Shown one piece after another: positions 19,790-32,499 of a DNA stretch of 64,000 nt. The translations under genes and the position numbers were made by a program. The stretch is taken from the NCBI RefSeq assembly GCF_038502225.1, contig NC_091382.1, forward strand, positions 11,609,716 to 11,673,715, read 5' to 3'. This DNA comes from Cherax quadricarinatus. Lineage: Eukaryota > Arthropoda > Malacostraca > Decapoda > Parastacidae. Position 1 is the first letter of the stretch. Every line of letters starts with the position of its first letter. The notes below the pieces were generated by a model, which worked only from the letters and a program-made list of their open reading frames with translations, made no database searches and was not told where the DNA came from.

Positions 19790-22330
19790 ATTTTGGCTTT
19801 TACATCTCAGAATCACTCATTTGCTCAGAACTACTAAACACCTCAAATGATGTAGTTGAAGTTTTGGCAGTAAAGACTGAAAACCAAAACCTTTTCATTG
19901 TGGTTGTATACAAGCCAACGGATGCAACTTCTCAGCAAATCGGGGAACAGCTTTTGAAAATTGACCACTCTGGAAAGTTTCAACTCCTGCCCAAAACATC
20001 TTGCTACTGGGAGATTTCAACTTGAGACACACAAAATGGAGGAGTGTAGCAAATAATATTTTAGCAGAGATCACCCCAGGAGGCAGTTCAGATGAAAATT
20101 CACACACACATACGAGCTATTAAATCTCTACACCAAATTCACCTTAAACCAGCAAATATTTGAGCGTACAAGACTAGAAAATACACTGGACCTCATCTTC
20201 ACTAACAATGATGCTCTGATATGTAATACAGTACAACTGTATCAAAGACAATACACTCAGATCACAACATAATAGAGGTACAGACATGTATGCACAGGGC
20301 TCCTGACCAGCAAAATGTGATCAGTCATGAGGGTGTCTTCACAAAATTCAACTTCAATAACAAAAACATACAACACGGATCTGAACCTTTGCCTAAAAAA
20401 ACAATAAACTCTGTGGTTCTTGAGATCTGCTCAAGGCACATTCCATTAAGAAAAGGAAAGAGAAGATGTAAACTAGAAAAAGAGACGCTGCCTATACAGA
20501 CAAAGGCGAAGAGTCAGAGCTGCTGAGAGCAGCCAATATATCTGAAATACGAAGGGAAGCACTGGTGAATGAAATTGCAAATATCGAACTTAAGCTGAAG
20601 GAATTTTACAGGAGACAAGAATCGCAGAAGAACTAAAACCCATAAAGGAAATTGAAAAAAAACTTCCCTTATGCCAAATCTCAAGGAAAAACAACATCCA
20701 GTATTGGGCCCCTGCTTAGGCGAGATGGGACATACACAGATGACAGCCAAGAAATGAATGAGATACTAAAGTCCCAATATGACTCGGTGTTCAGCAAGCC
20801 ATTACCCAGACTAAGGGTCGACAATCCAAGTGAATTCTTTATGAACAACATCCAAAATTTAGTCATCTCAAAAATCTTGGATATTATCCTAACACCACAA
20901 GACTTTGAAAAGGCAATAAGTGACATGCGAATGCACTCTGCCTCAGGCCCAGACTCGTGGAACTCCATGTTCATCAAGAACTGCAAGAAGCCCGTCACGT
21001 GCCTTCAGCATTCTATGGAGAGGAAGCATGGACACAGGCGTCATCCCACACTCACCAAAAACAACAGACAGCCCCACTCTACAAAGGTGGCAGTAAAGCA
21101 ATTGCAAAGAACTACAGACCGATAGCACTAACATCCCATATCATAAAAATCTTTGAAAAGGTTCTAATAAGCAAGATCACCAACTACCTAGATACCCACC
21201 AATTACACAATCCAAGGCAACACAGATTTAGAGCAGGTTGCTCCTGCCTGTCCCAGCTACTGGACCATTATGACAAGGTACTGGATGCTGTAGAGGATAA
21301 ACAAATTACAGATGTAATATACACAGACTGGAAAAGCCTTCAACAAGTGTGACCATGGTGTAATAGCGCACAAAATGCATGATAAAGGAATAACAGGAAA
21401 AGTTGGTAGATGGATCTTTAACTTCCTGACAAATAGAACAAAAAGAGTAATAGTAACAGAGTAAAGTCTGAGGCAGCTATGGTGAAAAGCTGTTCCACAA
21501 GGCACAGTACTCACTCCCATCCTATTCCTCATCCTCATATCTGACAGAGATGTAAACCATAGCTCCGTGTCTTCCTTTGTAGATGACACCCGAATTGCCA
21601 TGACAGTGACCTCCATCAAAGACATCGCAAGACTCCAAGCGGACATCAACCAAATCTTCAAATGGGCAACTCAAAACAGTGTGAAGTTCAATGAAGAGAA
21701 ATTTCAACTACTCAGATATGGAAAACTTCAGGAAATTAAAACTATCAAGGTCTACAACAAATTCTAATCATACAATAGAGCGAAAAAGTAATGTGAAGGG
21801 CCTGGAAGTGATAATGTCAGAGGATCTCGCCTTCAAAGACCACAACAATGTATCTACTGCATCTGCTAGGAAAATGATAGGATGGATAATGAGAAAGTTC
21901 GAAAATAGGGATGCCAAGTCCATGATGATTCTCTTCATATTGCTTGCTCTCTCTAGGCCGAATTACTGCTGTACACTAACTGACCCATTCAAGGCAGGCA
22001 AAATTGCTGACCTGGAGAGTGTACAAATAACTTTCATGGCACACATAAGTACAATAAGGCACCTAAATTACTGGGAACAGTTGAAGTCCCTTGATTTGTA
22101 TTCCCTGGAATGAAGGCAAGAGATATACATGATGATATACATGATAATATACACTTGGAAAATCCTAGAGGGAGTAGTACCAAACGTGCACATGAAAATC
22201 ACTCCCTATGAAAGCAAAAGACTAGGCAGGAGATGCAACATTCCCCCAATGAAAAGCAGGGGGATCACAAGTACACAATAAGTGTTCAGGGACAAAGACT
22301 GTTCAACTGCCTCTCAGCATACATTAGGGG
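19790..22330 (+). pseudogene. Broken endonuclease-reverse transcriptase ORF of LINE B1
   Basis: Endonuclease remnants include VVEVLAVKTENQNLFIVVVY (about 19855-19910). Reverse-transcriptase pieces follow in different frames: SGPDSWNSMFIKNCKK (20940), NYRPIALTSHIIKIFEKVL (21110), ADVIYTD-like sequence near 21310, and FVDDTRIAMT (21575). The catalytic box reads FVDD rather than the FADD of B2. C-terminal blocks RKMIGWIMRKF and YCCTLTDPFKAGKIADLE (21870-22020) and LFNCLSAYIRGITNRPLAVF (22300-22360) follow. Many stops and indels show it is inactive. Confidence 0.82.
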
Positions 22331-22360
22331 GATTACCAACAGACCCCTGGCTGTCTTTAA

Positions 22361-23366
22361 CCCTTTCAGGGTCGGCAGGCCCTCTCCTAAACTTGTTTTC
22401 AGGATCGAAAAAAAAAAAATTCTTATGAAATGACAGAATCTCGTTCTGATCATAATGACACCAAAAGTATGAAATTTGATGGAAAACTTACGGAATTATG
22501 ATCTCGCGAAGTTTGCGGTCTCGATGATGTTTACGCATCGGCAATTTCGTCCACTTTGAGCCCTATTTTTGGCCAATTCCAATGTACCAGTTTACAAAAA
22601 TCATAACTATTTCACTAGAACTCCATTTTTCTATCGAATGAGTACAAGAAACCACCCATTTACCGATTTCAACTATTCAATAAAGTGATCCAAAATTGGC
22701 AAAATTGCCAATTTCACACTAATTTCAAAAGATGCCAATTTCCAAATAGGGTCCAGAGTAAACAAGACAGACATTCCAGGCATTAAAATAACATTTCCTC
22801 TGTTCATTACTCACATCCCCAGGCCTCTGTTACATTTTTCTTTTCCACTTTGAATTTTTATTCTCACAAAAAATAGAAGATTTACTGTTATGCAGATTAC
22901 TGCATTAGTGTAGAAATCGTATAAATAATATCAGCGCACTTGTAAAAGAATATTAGATTCACCAGTTGACATGTATTGGATGCGTGGGTTGATTTATTTA
23001 CTTTTGAACCTTGGAAAAAATCGAACATTTCTGCTACTTTGAGCTCAGTTTCAAGGTACTTTTCATTGCGAAACCAATAAAAATCATCTCAATTTCCATA
23101 ATATGTCTTCCATTCTATAAAATGAGACCAGGAAAATTAGAATGCAACCATAAATAGCACACGAAAATACACTGCAAATTCACTGTTTTAAACCAAAAAC
23201 ACGGTCAGAGTTTTTTTTCTCATTATGCACTGTGCTGCAGGATGTTTTTTATACTGCGCACACTGACCAGACCCATTCTTTTATATGTAGGTCTACCAGC
23301 TTTCTCTTGCTATATTTGAAGGAGCTAGAATTTATGAGTACTAGTATGGCACCAACCCTGAAAGGG
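22361..23366 (-). mobile_element. TTAA-flanked element R4, nested in LINE B1
   Basis: TTAA is at 22357-22360 and 23367-23370. The ends are CCCTTTCAGGGTCGG and CAACCCTGAAAGGG. The B frame reads PLAVF up to the TTAA and resumes at KKALDRHLKSVPDQQ-like sequence after it, so the insertion point is precise. The orientation is opposite to R5. Confidence 0.92.
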
Positions 23367-23562
23367 TTAAGAAGGCACTGGACAGGCACCTAAAGTCAGT
23401 ACCTGACCAGCAGGGCTGTGGTTCATACATCAGTTTGTGTGCAGCTAGCAGTAACAGCCTGGTTGATCAGATCCTGATCCACCACGAGGTCTGGTCTCAG
23501 ACTGAGCCATGGGGGCACTGACCCCCTGAAACCCTCTCCAGGTATACTCCAGGTATTATTAG

Positions 23563-23734
23563 TCTTAAGATAGGAATGAAGTCTATATGAATCAATAGAC
23601 TGGCTGATGGGAAGCTTTGAAAGAGCTTGTAAAGTTGTCTTGAAAATGAAAACAAAAATGTTTATTTCCTTTCAAGGCTTACATTGTGTGGTTTACATAT
23701 TATAAAATATTAATTACAAAGATAAAAGGATAAA
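23563..23734. other. No feature seen
   Basis: A short AT-rich spacer between LINE B1 and RTE D1. I see no repeat match or coding signal. Confidence 0.4.
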
Positions 23735-24486
23735 AGGTTAATGGGTAGGCTCCAGGATGTACGTTTATAGAGGGGCAACTGATATATCGGATCATTATTT
23801 AGTTGTAGCTACAGTTAGAATAAGAGGTAGATGGGACAAGAGGAAGGTGGCAACAAGAAGTAGGAGGGAAGTGAAAGTATATAAACTAAGGGAGGAGGAT
23901 GTTTGGGTGAGATATAAGCAACTATTGGCAGAAAAGTGGGGGGGTTGAAGAGGGTTGGATGAGTTTTAAAAATGCAGTATTAGAATGTGGTGCAGAAGTT
24001 TGTGGTTATAGGAGGGTGGCTGCAGGAGGAAAGAGGAGTGATTGCTGGAATGAAGTAAAGGGTGTGATAAAAGAGAAAAAGTTAGCTTATGAGAGGTTTT
24101 TACAAAGCAGAAGTGTTATAAGAAGAGCAGAGTATATGGAGAGTAAAAGAAAGGTGAAGAGAGTGGTGAGAGAGTGCAAAAGGAGAGCAGATGATAATGG
24201 GAGAGGCACTGTCAAGAAATTTTAATGAAAATAAGAAAAAGTTTTGGAGCGAGTTAAACAAGTTAAGAAAGCCTAGGGAACGTATGGATTTGTCAGTTAA
24301 AAACAGAGTAGGGGAGTTAGTAGATGGGGAGAGGGAGGTATTCGGTAGATGGCGAGAATATTTTGAGGAACTTTTAAATATTGAGGAAGAAAGGGAAGTG
24401 GTAATTTCATGCACTGGTCAGGGAGGTATACCATCTTTTAGAAATGAAGAAGAGCAGAATATAAGTGTGGGGGAGGTGCGTTTACC

Positions 24487-24675
24487 TGGAGTTTACCTGG
24501 AGAGAGTTTCGGGGGTCAACGCCCCCACGGCCCGGTCTGTGACCAGGCCTCCTGGTGGATCAGCGCCTGATCAACCAGGCTGTTGCTGCTGGCTGCACGC
24601 AAACCAACGTACGAGCCACAGCCCGGCTGATCAGGAACTGACTTTAGGTGCTTGTCCAGTGCCAGCTTGTCCAGT
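24487..24675 (-). mobile_element. LINE B 3'-tail fragment in RTE D1
   Basis: The reverse complement of the B tail, starting ACCTGGAGTTTACCTGGAG and ending in GTGCTTGTCCAGTGCCAGC. It is inserted in the D1 frame between VGEVR and VREALR. The short repeat GTGCG flanks both sides and is a likely target duplication. It is an extreme 5' truncation. Confidence 0.88.
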
Positions 24676-25312
24676 GCGTGAGGCATTACGTAGAATGAAA
24701 GGGAGTAAAGCAGCTGGAACTGATGGGATCATGACAGAAATGTTAAAAGCAGGGGGGAATATAGTGTTGGAGTGGTTGGTACTTTTCTTTAATAAATGTA
24801 TGAAAGAGGGGAAGGTACCTAGGGATTGGCAGAGAGCATGTGTAGTCCCTTTATATAAAGGGAAGGGGGACAAAAGACTGTAAAAATTATAGAGGAATAA
24901 GTTTATTGAGTATACCAGGAAAAGTGTACGGTAGGGTTATAAATGAAAGAATTAGAGGTAAGACAGAATGTAGGATTGCGGATGAGCAAGGAGGTTTCAG
25001 AGTGGGTAGGGGATGTGTAGATCAAGTGTTTACATTGAAGCACATATTTATTTATTTATTTTATTATTTATTATCACACTGGCCGATTCCCACCAAGGCA
25101 GGGTGGCCCGAAAAAGAAAAACTTTCACCATCATTCACTCCATCACTGTCTTGCCAGAAGGGTGCTTTACACTACAATTTTTAAACTGCAACATTAACAC
25201 CCCTTCTTCAGAGTGCAGGCACTGTACTTCCCATCTCCAGGACTCAAGTCCGGCCTGCCGGTTTCCCTGAACCCCTTCATAAATGTTACTTTGCTCACAC
25301 TCCAACAGCACG

Positions 25313-26723
25313 TCAAGTATTAAAAACCATTCGTCTCCATTCACTCCTATCAAACACGCTCACATACGCTTGCTGGAGGTTCAAGCCCCTCGCACACAAA
25401 ACCTCCTTTACCCCCTCCCTCCAACCTTTCCTAGGCCGACCCCTACCCCGCCTTCCTTCCACTACAGACTGATACACTCTTGAAGTCATTCTGTTTCGCT
25501 CCATTCTCTCTACATGTCCGAATCACTTCAACAACCCTTCCTCAGCCCTCTGGACAACAGTTTTGGTAATCCCGCACCTCCTCCTAACTTCCAAACTACG
25601 AACTCTCTGCATTATATTCACACCACACATTGCCCTCAGACATGACATCTCCACTGCCTCCAGCCTTCTCCTCTCTGCAACATTCATCACCCATGCTTCA
25701 CACCCATATAAGAGTGTTGGTAAAATTATACTCTCATACATTCCCCTCTTTGCCTCCAAGGACAAAGTTATTTGTCTCCACAGACTCCTAAGTGCACCAC
25801 TCACCCTTTTCCCCTCATCAATTCTATGATTCACCTCATCCTTCATAGACCCATCCGCTGACACGTCCACTCCCAAATATCTGAATACATTCACCTCCTC
25901 CATACTCTCTCCCTCCAATCTGATATCCAATCTTTCATCACCTAATATTTTTGTAATCCTCATAACCTTACTCTTTCCTGTATTCACTTTTAATTTTCTT
26001 CTTTTGCACACCCTACCAAATTCATCCACCAATCTCTGCAACTTCTCTTCAGAATCTCCCAAGAGCACAGTGTCATCAATGATTCACCTCATCCTTCATA
26101 GACCCATCCGCTGACACGTCCACTCCCAAATATCTGAATACATTCACCTCCTCCATACTCTCTCCCTCCAATCTGATATCCAATCTTTCATCACCTAATA
26201 TTTTTGTAATCCTCATAACCTTACTCTTTCCTGTATTCACTTTTAATTTTCTTCTTTTGCACACCCTACCAAATTCATCCACCAATCTCTGCAACTTCTC
26301 TTCAGAATCTCCCAAGAGCACAGTGTCATCAGCAAAGAGCAACTGTGACAACTCCCACTTTATGTGTGATTCTTTATCTTTTAACTCCACACCTCTTGCC
26401 AAGACCTTCGCATTTACTTCTCTTACAACCCCATCTATAAATATATTAAACAACCACGGTGACATCACACATCCTTGTCTAAGGCCTACTTTTACTGGGA
26501 AAAAATTTCCCTCTTTCCTATGTACTCTAACTTGAGCCTCACTATCCTCGTAAAAACTCTCCACTGCTTTCAGTAACCTACCTCCTACAATATACACCTG
26601 CAACATCTGCCACACTGCCCCCCTATCCACCCTGTCATACGCCTTTTCCAAATCCATAAATGCCACAAAGACCTCTTTAGCCTTATCTAAATACTGTTCA
26701 CTTATATGTTTCACTGTAAACAC
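25313..26723 (-). pseudogene. Reverse-transcriptase fragment of RTE D2
   Basis: Frame 26076-26723 carries FVAFMDLEKAYDRVDRGA, VKVGLRQGCVMSPWLFNIF and LLFADDTVLLGDSEEKLQRL, the palm domain with an intact FADD. Frame 25523-26068 repeats LLGDSEEKLQRLVDEFGRVC and continues to the thumb with VSGALRSLWRQITLSLEAKR, and frame 25313-25504 has GRPRKGWREGVKEVL. The repeated segment comes from the 253-bp duplication, which is not a multiple of three and so breaks the frame. This is the best preserved RT sequence after D4. Confidence 0.87.
25828..26333. repeat. 253-bp tandem duplication inside D2
   Basis: GATTCACCTCATCCTTCATA begins at 25828 and again at 26081. The two 253-bp copies look identical by eye up to GTGTCATCA, where the second copy continues into CAGCAAAGAGC. 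Each covers the same reverse-transcriptase segment. Either a very recent duplication or an assembly artefact. Confidence 0.92.
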
Positions 26724-26830
26724 CTGAACAATATTTAGATAAAGGTAGGGAATTTTTTATTGCATTTATGGGTTTAGAAAAGGCATATGATAGAGCGGAT
26801 AGGGGAGCAATGTGGCAGATGTTGCAAGTA

Positions 26831-27033
26831 CGGTGGACCCCCGGTTAACAATATTTTTTCACTCCATAAGTATGTTCAGGTGCCAGTACTGACCGAATTT
26901 ATTCCCATAAGGAATATTGTGAAGTAGATTAGTCCATTTCAGACCCCCAAACATACACGTACAAACGCACTTACATAAATACACTTACATAATTGGTCGC
27001 ATTCGGAGGTAATCGTTATGCGGGGGTCCACTG
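26831..27033 (+). mobile_element. 203-bp Tigger/pogo-derived MITE, copy 3, in RTE D1
   Basis: The ends are CGGTGGACCCCCGG (first repeat has one A-to-G change) and GCGGGGGTCCACTG, flanked by TA at 26829-26830 and 27034-27035. It interrupts D1 between TTGCAAG and TATGGAATAGG. The uninterrupted site is at 37305-37320 in D4, with one TA. Confidence 0.95.
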
Positions 27034-28439
27034 TATATGGAATAGGTGGTAAGTTGCTAAATGTTGTAAAGAGTTTTTATGAGGATAGTGAGGCTCATGT
27101 TAGGGTGTGTAGAAGAGAGGGAGACTACTTCCTGGTAAAAGTAGGTCTTAGACAGGGATGTGAAATGTCACCATGGTGGTTTAATATATTTATAGATGGG
27201 GTTGTAAAAGAAGTAAATGCTAGGGTGTTCAGGAGAGGGGTGGGATTAAATTATGGGGAATCAAATACAAAATGGGAATTGAAACAGTTACTTTTTGCTG
27301 ATGATACTGTGCTCATGGGAGATTCTAAAAAAATTGCAAAGGTTAGTGGATGAGTTTGGGAGTGTGTGTAAAGGCAGAAAGTTGAAAGTGAGCATAGAAA
27401 AGAGTAAAGTGATGATGGTACCAAATGATTTAGATAAAGAAAACTTGGATATCAAACTGGGAGGAGGAGTATGGAAGAAGCGAATGTTTTCAGATACTTG
27501 GGAGTTGACGTGTTGGCAGATGGATTTATGAAGGATGAGGTTAATCATAGAATTGATAAGGGAAAAAAGGTGAGTGGTGCGTTGAGGTATATGTGGAGTC
27601 AACGTTATCTATGGAGGTAAAGAAGGGAATGCATGAAAGTATAGTAGTGCCAACACTCTTATATGGGTGTGAAGCTTGGGTTGTGAACGCAGCAGCGAGG
27701 AGGCAGTTGGAGGCAGTGGAGATGTCCTGTCTAAGGGCAATGTGTGGTGTAAATATTATGCAGAAAATTCGGAGTGTGGAAATTAGGAGAAAGTGTGGAG
27801 TTAATAAAAGTATTAGTCAGAGGGCTGAAGAGGGGTTGTTGAGGTGGTTTGGTCATTTAGAGAGAATGGATCAAAGTAGAATGACATGGAGAGCATTTAA
27901 ATCTGTAGGAGAAGGAAGGCGGGGTAGGGGTCATCCTCGAAAAGGTTGGAAGGAAGGGTTAAGGGAGGTTTTGTGGGAGAGGGGCTTGGACTTCCAGCAG
28001 GCGTGCATGAGCGTGTTCGATAGGAGTGAATGGAGATGAATGGTATTGGGACCTGACGATCTGTTGGAGTGTGAGCAGGGTAATATTTAGTGAAAGGATT
28101 CAGGGAAACCGGTTATTTTTATATAGCCAGACTCGAGTCCTGGAAATGGGAAGTACAATGCCTGCACTCTAAAGGAGGGGTTCGGGATATTAGCAGTTTG
28201 GAGGTATATGTTGTGTATCTTTATACGTATATGCTTGTAAACTGTTGTGTTCTGAGCACCTCTGCAAAAACAGTGATTATATGTGAGTGAGGTGAAAGTG
28301 TTGAATGATTAAATTATTTTCTTTTGGGGGATTTTCTTTCTTTTTGGGTCACCCTGCCTCGGTTGGAGATGGCAGACTTGTTGAGAGAGAGAAAAAAAAA
28401 AATTACAAAGGACACTAGCATGCCTAGGCATTTAGGGCA

Positions 28440-30050
28440 GACTAATCCTAATTCTTACTCTATACTGACAGGTTATGGAGCAGCACTCACAAGAAACAAT
28501 CAAGAGGGATGCAAGAAGCTCAATACGAGATTTAAGGAAGTATTTAGAGTAGAGATAGGAAGGGCCCTGGGAAGACAGCACAGACAGGAACACCAACAGG
28601 GAACATACCAACAAGTGTTGGATGACATACAACTGAGGAGGAGGTGTAGAAGCCGCTAAGTGACCTTGATACCTCAAATGCAATAGGACTGGACAATATC
28701 TCCCCATGGGTCCTTAGAGAAGGAGCAGAGATGCTGTGTGTGCCACTAACCACAATCTTCAACACATCCCTTGAAACTGGGCAACTACCCGAGGTATGGA
28801 AGACGGCAAATGTAGTCCCCATTTTAAAAAAAAAGGAGACAGAAACGAGGCACTAAACTACAGACCAGTGTCACTGATGTGTGTAGTATGCAAAGTCAGA
28901 GAAGATTATCGGGAGGAGAGTGGTGGAACACCTGGAACGGAACAAGATTATAAATGACAACTATCACGGATTCATGGAAGGCAAATCCTGTGTTACAAAC
29001 CTTCTAGAGTTTTATGACACAGTAACAGAAGACATGAGAGAGAGGGGTGGGCTGATTGCATTTTCCTGGGCTACAGGAAGGCCTTTGATACAGTTCCACA
29101 CAAGAGATTTGTGCAGAAGCTCGAGGATCAGGTTTGTATAACAGGAAGGGCACTGCAATGGATCAGGGAATACCTGACAGGGAGGCAACAACAAGTCATG
29201 GTACGCGATGAGGTATCACAGTGGGCACCTGTGACGAGCAGGGTCCCACGGGGGTCAGTTCTAGGACCAGTGATATTCTTGGTATATGTGATTGACATGA
29301 TGGAAGGGACAGACTCAGAAGTGTCCCTGTTTGCAGATGATGATAGGTTAATGAGGAGAATTAAATCTGATGAGGATCAGGCAGGATTACAGAGACCTGG
29401 ACAGGTTGTAAGCCTGGTCCAGCAACTGGCTTCTCGAATTCAACCCCGCCAAATGCAAAGTCATGAAGATTGGGGTAAGGCAAAGAAAACTGCAGACAGA
29501 GTATAGGCTAGGTGGCCAAAGATTGCAAACCTCGCTGAAGGAGAAAGATCTTGGGGCGAGTATAACACCAAGCACATCTCCGGAAGTACAAATCAACCAG
29601 ACAACTGCTGCAGTATATGGGCACCTGGCAAACCTAAGAATAGCATTCCGACACCTTAGTAAGGAATCATTCAAGACGCTATACACTGTATGTCAGGCCT
29701 ATACTGCAGTATGCAGCACCAGTCTAGAACTCACACCTGGTCAAGCATGTCAAGAAATTAGAGAAAGTGCAAAGATTTGCAACAAGGTTAGTTCCGGAAC
29801 TCAGGGAACATCCTACGAAGAAAATCGGCCTGACGAAACTGGATGACAGGAGGGTCAGGGGAGACATGATAATGACATACAAAATGCTGCATGGAATAGA
29901 TAAGGTGGATAGAGACAGGATGTTCCTGAGAGGGGACACAGAAACAAGGGGTCACAATTGGAAGCTGAAGACTCAGACGAGTCAAAGGGATGTTAGGAAG
30001 CATTTCTTCAGTCACAGATGTCAGGAAGTGGAATAGTCTAGCAAGTGATG
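28440..30050 (+). pseudogene. Broken reverse transcriptase of LINE E1
   Basis: Pieces in several frames: KKLNTRFKEVFRVEIGRAL (28510), ISPWVLREGAEMLC-like (28700), NYRPVSLM (28860), GFMEGKSCVTNLLEFYDTV (28970), GRALQWIREYLTGRQQQVMV (29140), SRVPRGSVLGPVIFLVYV (29240) and LFADDDRLMRRIKSDEDQAG (29330). The C-terminal DRRVRGDMIMTYKMLHGIDK and RDVRKHFFSHRCQEVE (29840-30036) are typical of CR1-type elements. The catalytic FADD is kept. Indels between all blocks make it inactive. Confidence 0.83.
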
Positions 30051-30105
30051 TAGCGGAGGCAGGAACCATGCATAGCTTTAAGACAAGGTATGACAATGCT
30101 TAGGG

Positions 30106-30519
<414 letters not shown>

Positions 30520-30520
30520 T

Positions 30521-32499
30521 GTGACAAAGCCTATAGATCAGCCTTGGTTTGGCTTTCGTTGTAGAGAGGCTGCTACTGCTAAGTACAAAGCATGGCGAAG
30601 GTATAAGAGACATCCTACCACCTACAACAGGAACTTGCACAGGCAAGCCTGTAGGCATATGGGTGACGTTCAAAAGTGGGTCATTGCTAAATGGGAGGTG
30701 GACACTAAAAGAAAGCTAGCATCAGGTAGGGTAGGCTCCAAAACCTGGTGGTCCCTGGTCAAGGACAGACAAGGTTATCTGCCTGATGAACTCATTCCAC
30801 CTCTAAATCGACAGGATGGGACCACCTCTACTAGTAGTCAAGAGAAGGCGGATCTCTTTGCTGAACACTTTGCTACCAAAATGCAAGTTCCTGATCCAGC
30901 AAGGGACCCTCCTTGGCTAGCTGCAAGAACTGTGTCAAAACTGTTAGTGGTGACAATAAGGCAGGAGGAGGTGCATTTCCTTCTTAAATTGCTTGACCAA
31001 GAAAAGGCTGTGGGCCCAGACAAGTTGAGCCCAAGATTGCTGAGAAGTGCAGACCAGCTAGCAGCACCTCTAACTCGCATCTTTCAGCACTGTCTAGTAC
31101 AGTGTAAATGGCCCTCTCCATGGAAAGAGGCAAATGTAGTCCCTGTTCACAAAAAGAAGAGCAGAGCAGAAATCAGCAACTACAGACCAGTGTCACTCCT
31201 GTCAATCACTGGTTAAGATCCTTGAGACAATAATCTCAAGACAAATGACAGAGTTTTTTGACTACCACTCACTACTTTGTGATCGTCAATATGGCTTCAG
31301 GAAAGGTTACTCTGCTGCTGATCTGTTGTTAAACCTCTCCACTAAGTGGCACCAGTCACTGGATGAATCCAAAGTCAGCTGTGTGGTAGCACTGGACATT
31401 GCTGGCACTTTCGACCAGGTGTGGCACCAGGGCCTCTTAGCAAAACTTCAAGCACTGGGAATTGCAGGCTCTACGCTATGTCTCCTCAGTGATTACCTTC
31501 ATGGTAGATCTCTAAGTGTAGTTCTCAATGGAACGGAACCAGCAAGACATCCTATTGGGGCAAGTGTTCCACAAGGAAACGTGCTGGGACCATTGTTATG
31601 GAATGTCTACTTCAACGACCTTCTTCATCTCATCCCAGAATCACATGCACATGCAGACGACTGCACACTGACATTCACTTATCCAAGAAAAGAAATGCCA
31701 GCTGTTCTAAGCTATATCAATCACCAGCTGAGAGCTATATCAGCTTGGGGAAATAGATGGCAAGCAACATTTGCACCTGAGAAAACGCAAATGATGATCG
31801 TCTCTAGGCACCATGATGGTAATGCTGGTGCAGTAGTAAGGATGAATGGGAGGGTGTTAGCACCTGGAGAAGAAGTTGATATCCTTGGGGTGAAATTTGA
31901 CTCCAAACTAACCATGAAGAACCATGTTGTAAATCTTGCAAACAAGGCAGCCAGGAAGCTTACAGCACTTCGCCGTATCTCGCATCTACTTGACAGTAGG
32001 GGTTGCAAGATTCTGTACGAGGCACAAGTATGCTCGCACCTTGAGTATGCTCCACTTTCTTGGTTTGCCTGCCCCCCCCTCTCATCTGCGACTGATTGAC
32101 AGAGTAGAGAACAGAGCAAGACATCTCATCTCTCGCCTGGACCCATCCTGGATAGATCTGTCATTTCAGCAGAGCCTTCAACACAGGAGGGATGTGGGTG
32201 GCCTTACTGTTATGTACAAGGCCAATATTATCAAAGTGCCACACTTGGATCCACTTCGAGGACAGCGTGAAATAAGCTTTTATGCCACAAGACGGGCAGC
32301 AAGCAGCAACTTCACTCTGGCTGTACCCTTCTCCAGAACATCACTCCATCTGAGATCATATATACCCAGGATGACTCGAGTATGGAACACATTCGTACAG
32401 CATAATGATGCCAACGAGATAAAGTCAGTTGATCAAATGAAAATGCTGGCCCACAGATGGCTCCAATTTCATCCTGTTCCCTACTTGTATGTCTCATAA
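30521..32499 (+). pseudogene. Reverse transcriptase of LINE F, two frameshifts
   Basis: About 655 codons in three consecutive frames. First (30521-31216): a linker with CREAATAKYKAWRRYKRH and KAVGPDKLSPRLLRS, then EANVVPVHKK and NYRPVSLLSITG. Second (31245-32099): QYGFRKGYSAADLLLNL, VVALDIAGTFDQVWHQGLL (first catalytic Asp), ASVPQGNVLGPLLWNVYFND, ADDCTLTF (catalytic Asp pair) and VDILGVKFDSKLTMKNHV. Third (to 32499): HLRLIDRVENRARHLISRLD and RVWNTFVQHNDANEIKSV. The breaks are an extra T near 31213 and a run of eight C at 32072-32079. Otherwise it is well preserved, suggesting a young copy or assembly error. It probably belongs to the Jockey group, but I cannot place the clade. Confidence 0.88.

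Larger units (their letters stand above)
18985..23562 (+). mobile_element. CR1-like LINE B1, the longest B copy, with R4 nested
   Basis: The order is a Cys/His-rich ORF1 part (19093-19458), a decayed endonuclease (about 19790-20300), a reverse transcriptase (about 20640-22110) and a C-terminal domain interrupted by R4 (22361-23366). The element finishes at 23371-23562 with the B tail (CTCTCCAGGTATACTCCAGG). All frames are broken. It is the only B copy here that retains the ORF1 region. Confidence 0.85.
25043..26730 (-). mobile_element. RTE-clade LINE D2 inserted antisense in D1
   Basis: The element reads from about 26730 (VFTVKHISEQYLDKAKEVFV) down to the 3' UTR (GGGCCACCCTGCCTTGGTGG, reverse complement near 25090) and an AT-rich tail at 25043-25075. 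It is truncated at its 5' end at the same KHI(C/S)EQYLDK region that forms the D1 target. A 253-bp internal tandem duplication is present. Confidence 0.85.
23757..28039 (+). pseudogene. Disrupted endonuclease-reverse transcriptase of RTE D1
   Basis: The endonuclease end is GATDISDHYLVVATVRIRG (23775). The linker and template-positioning part lies at 23959-24480, then KAAGTDGIMTEMLKAGG and GKVPRDWQRACVVPLYKGKG (24700-24870). A stop and frameshift occur near 24880. After D2, palm sequence with FMGLEKAYDRA-like residues (26760) and, after the MITE, VGLRQGCEMSPWWFNIFIDG and LLFADDTVLM (27140-27320) follow. The thumb and C-terminal part include LLYGCEAWVVNAAARRQLEA and GLLRWFGHLERMDQSR (27590-28039). 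The catalytic FADD is intact, but the ORF is broken by insertions and indels. Confidence 0.85.
23735..28390 (+). mobile_element. RTE-clade LINE D1, host to three insertions
   Basis: D1 parts are 23735-24486, 24676-25042, 26731-26830 and 27034-28390. The gaps are a LINE B tail, an antisense RTE copy (D2) and a 203-bp MITE. Joining the parts follows the order in D4 (36758-38684). The 3' end has GGGTCACCCTGCCTCGG and an A-rich tail. RTE assignment rests on YRG-(I)SLLSIPGKVYGRVI, LRQGC-(V)MSPW and the C-terminal MRAMCGVN-type block. Confidence 0.87.
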
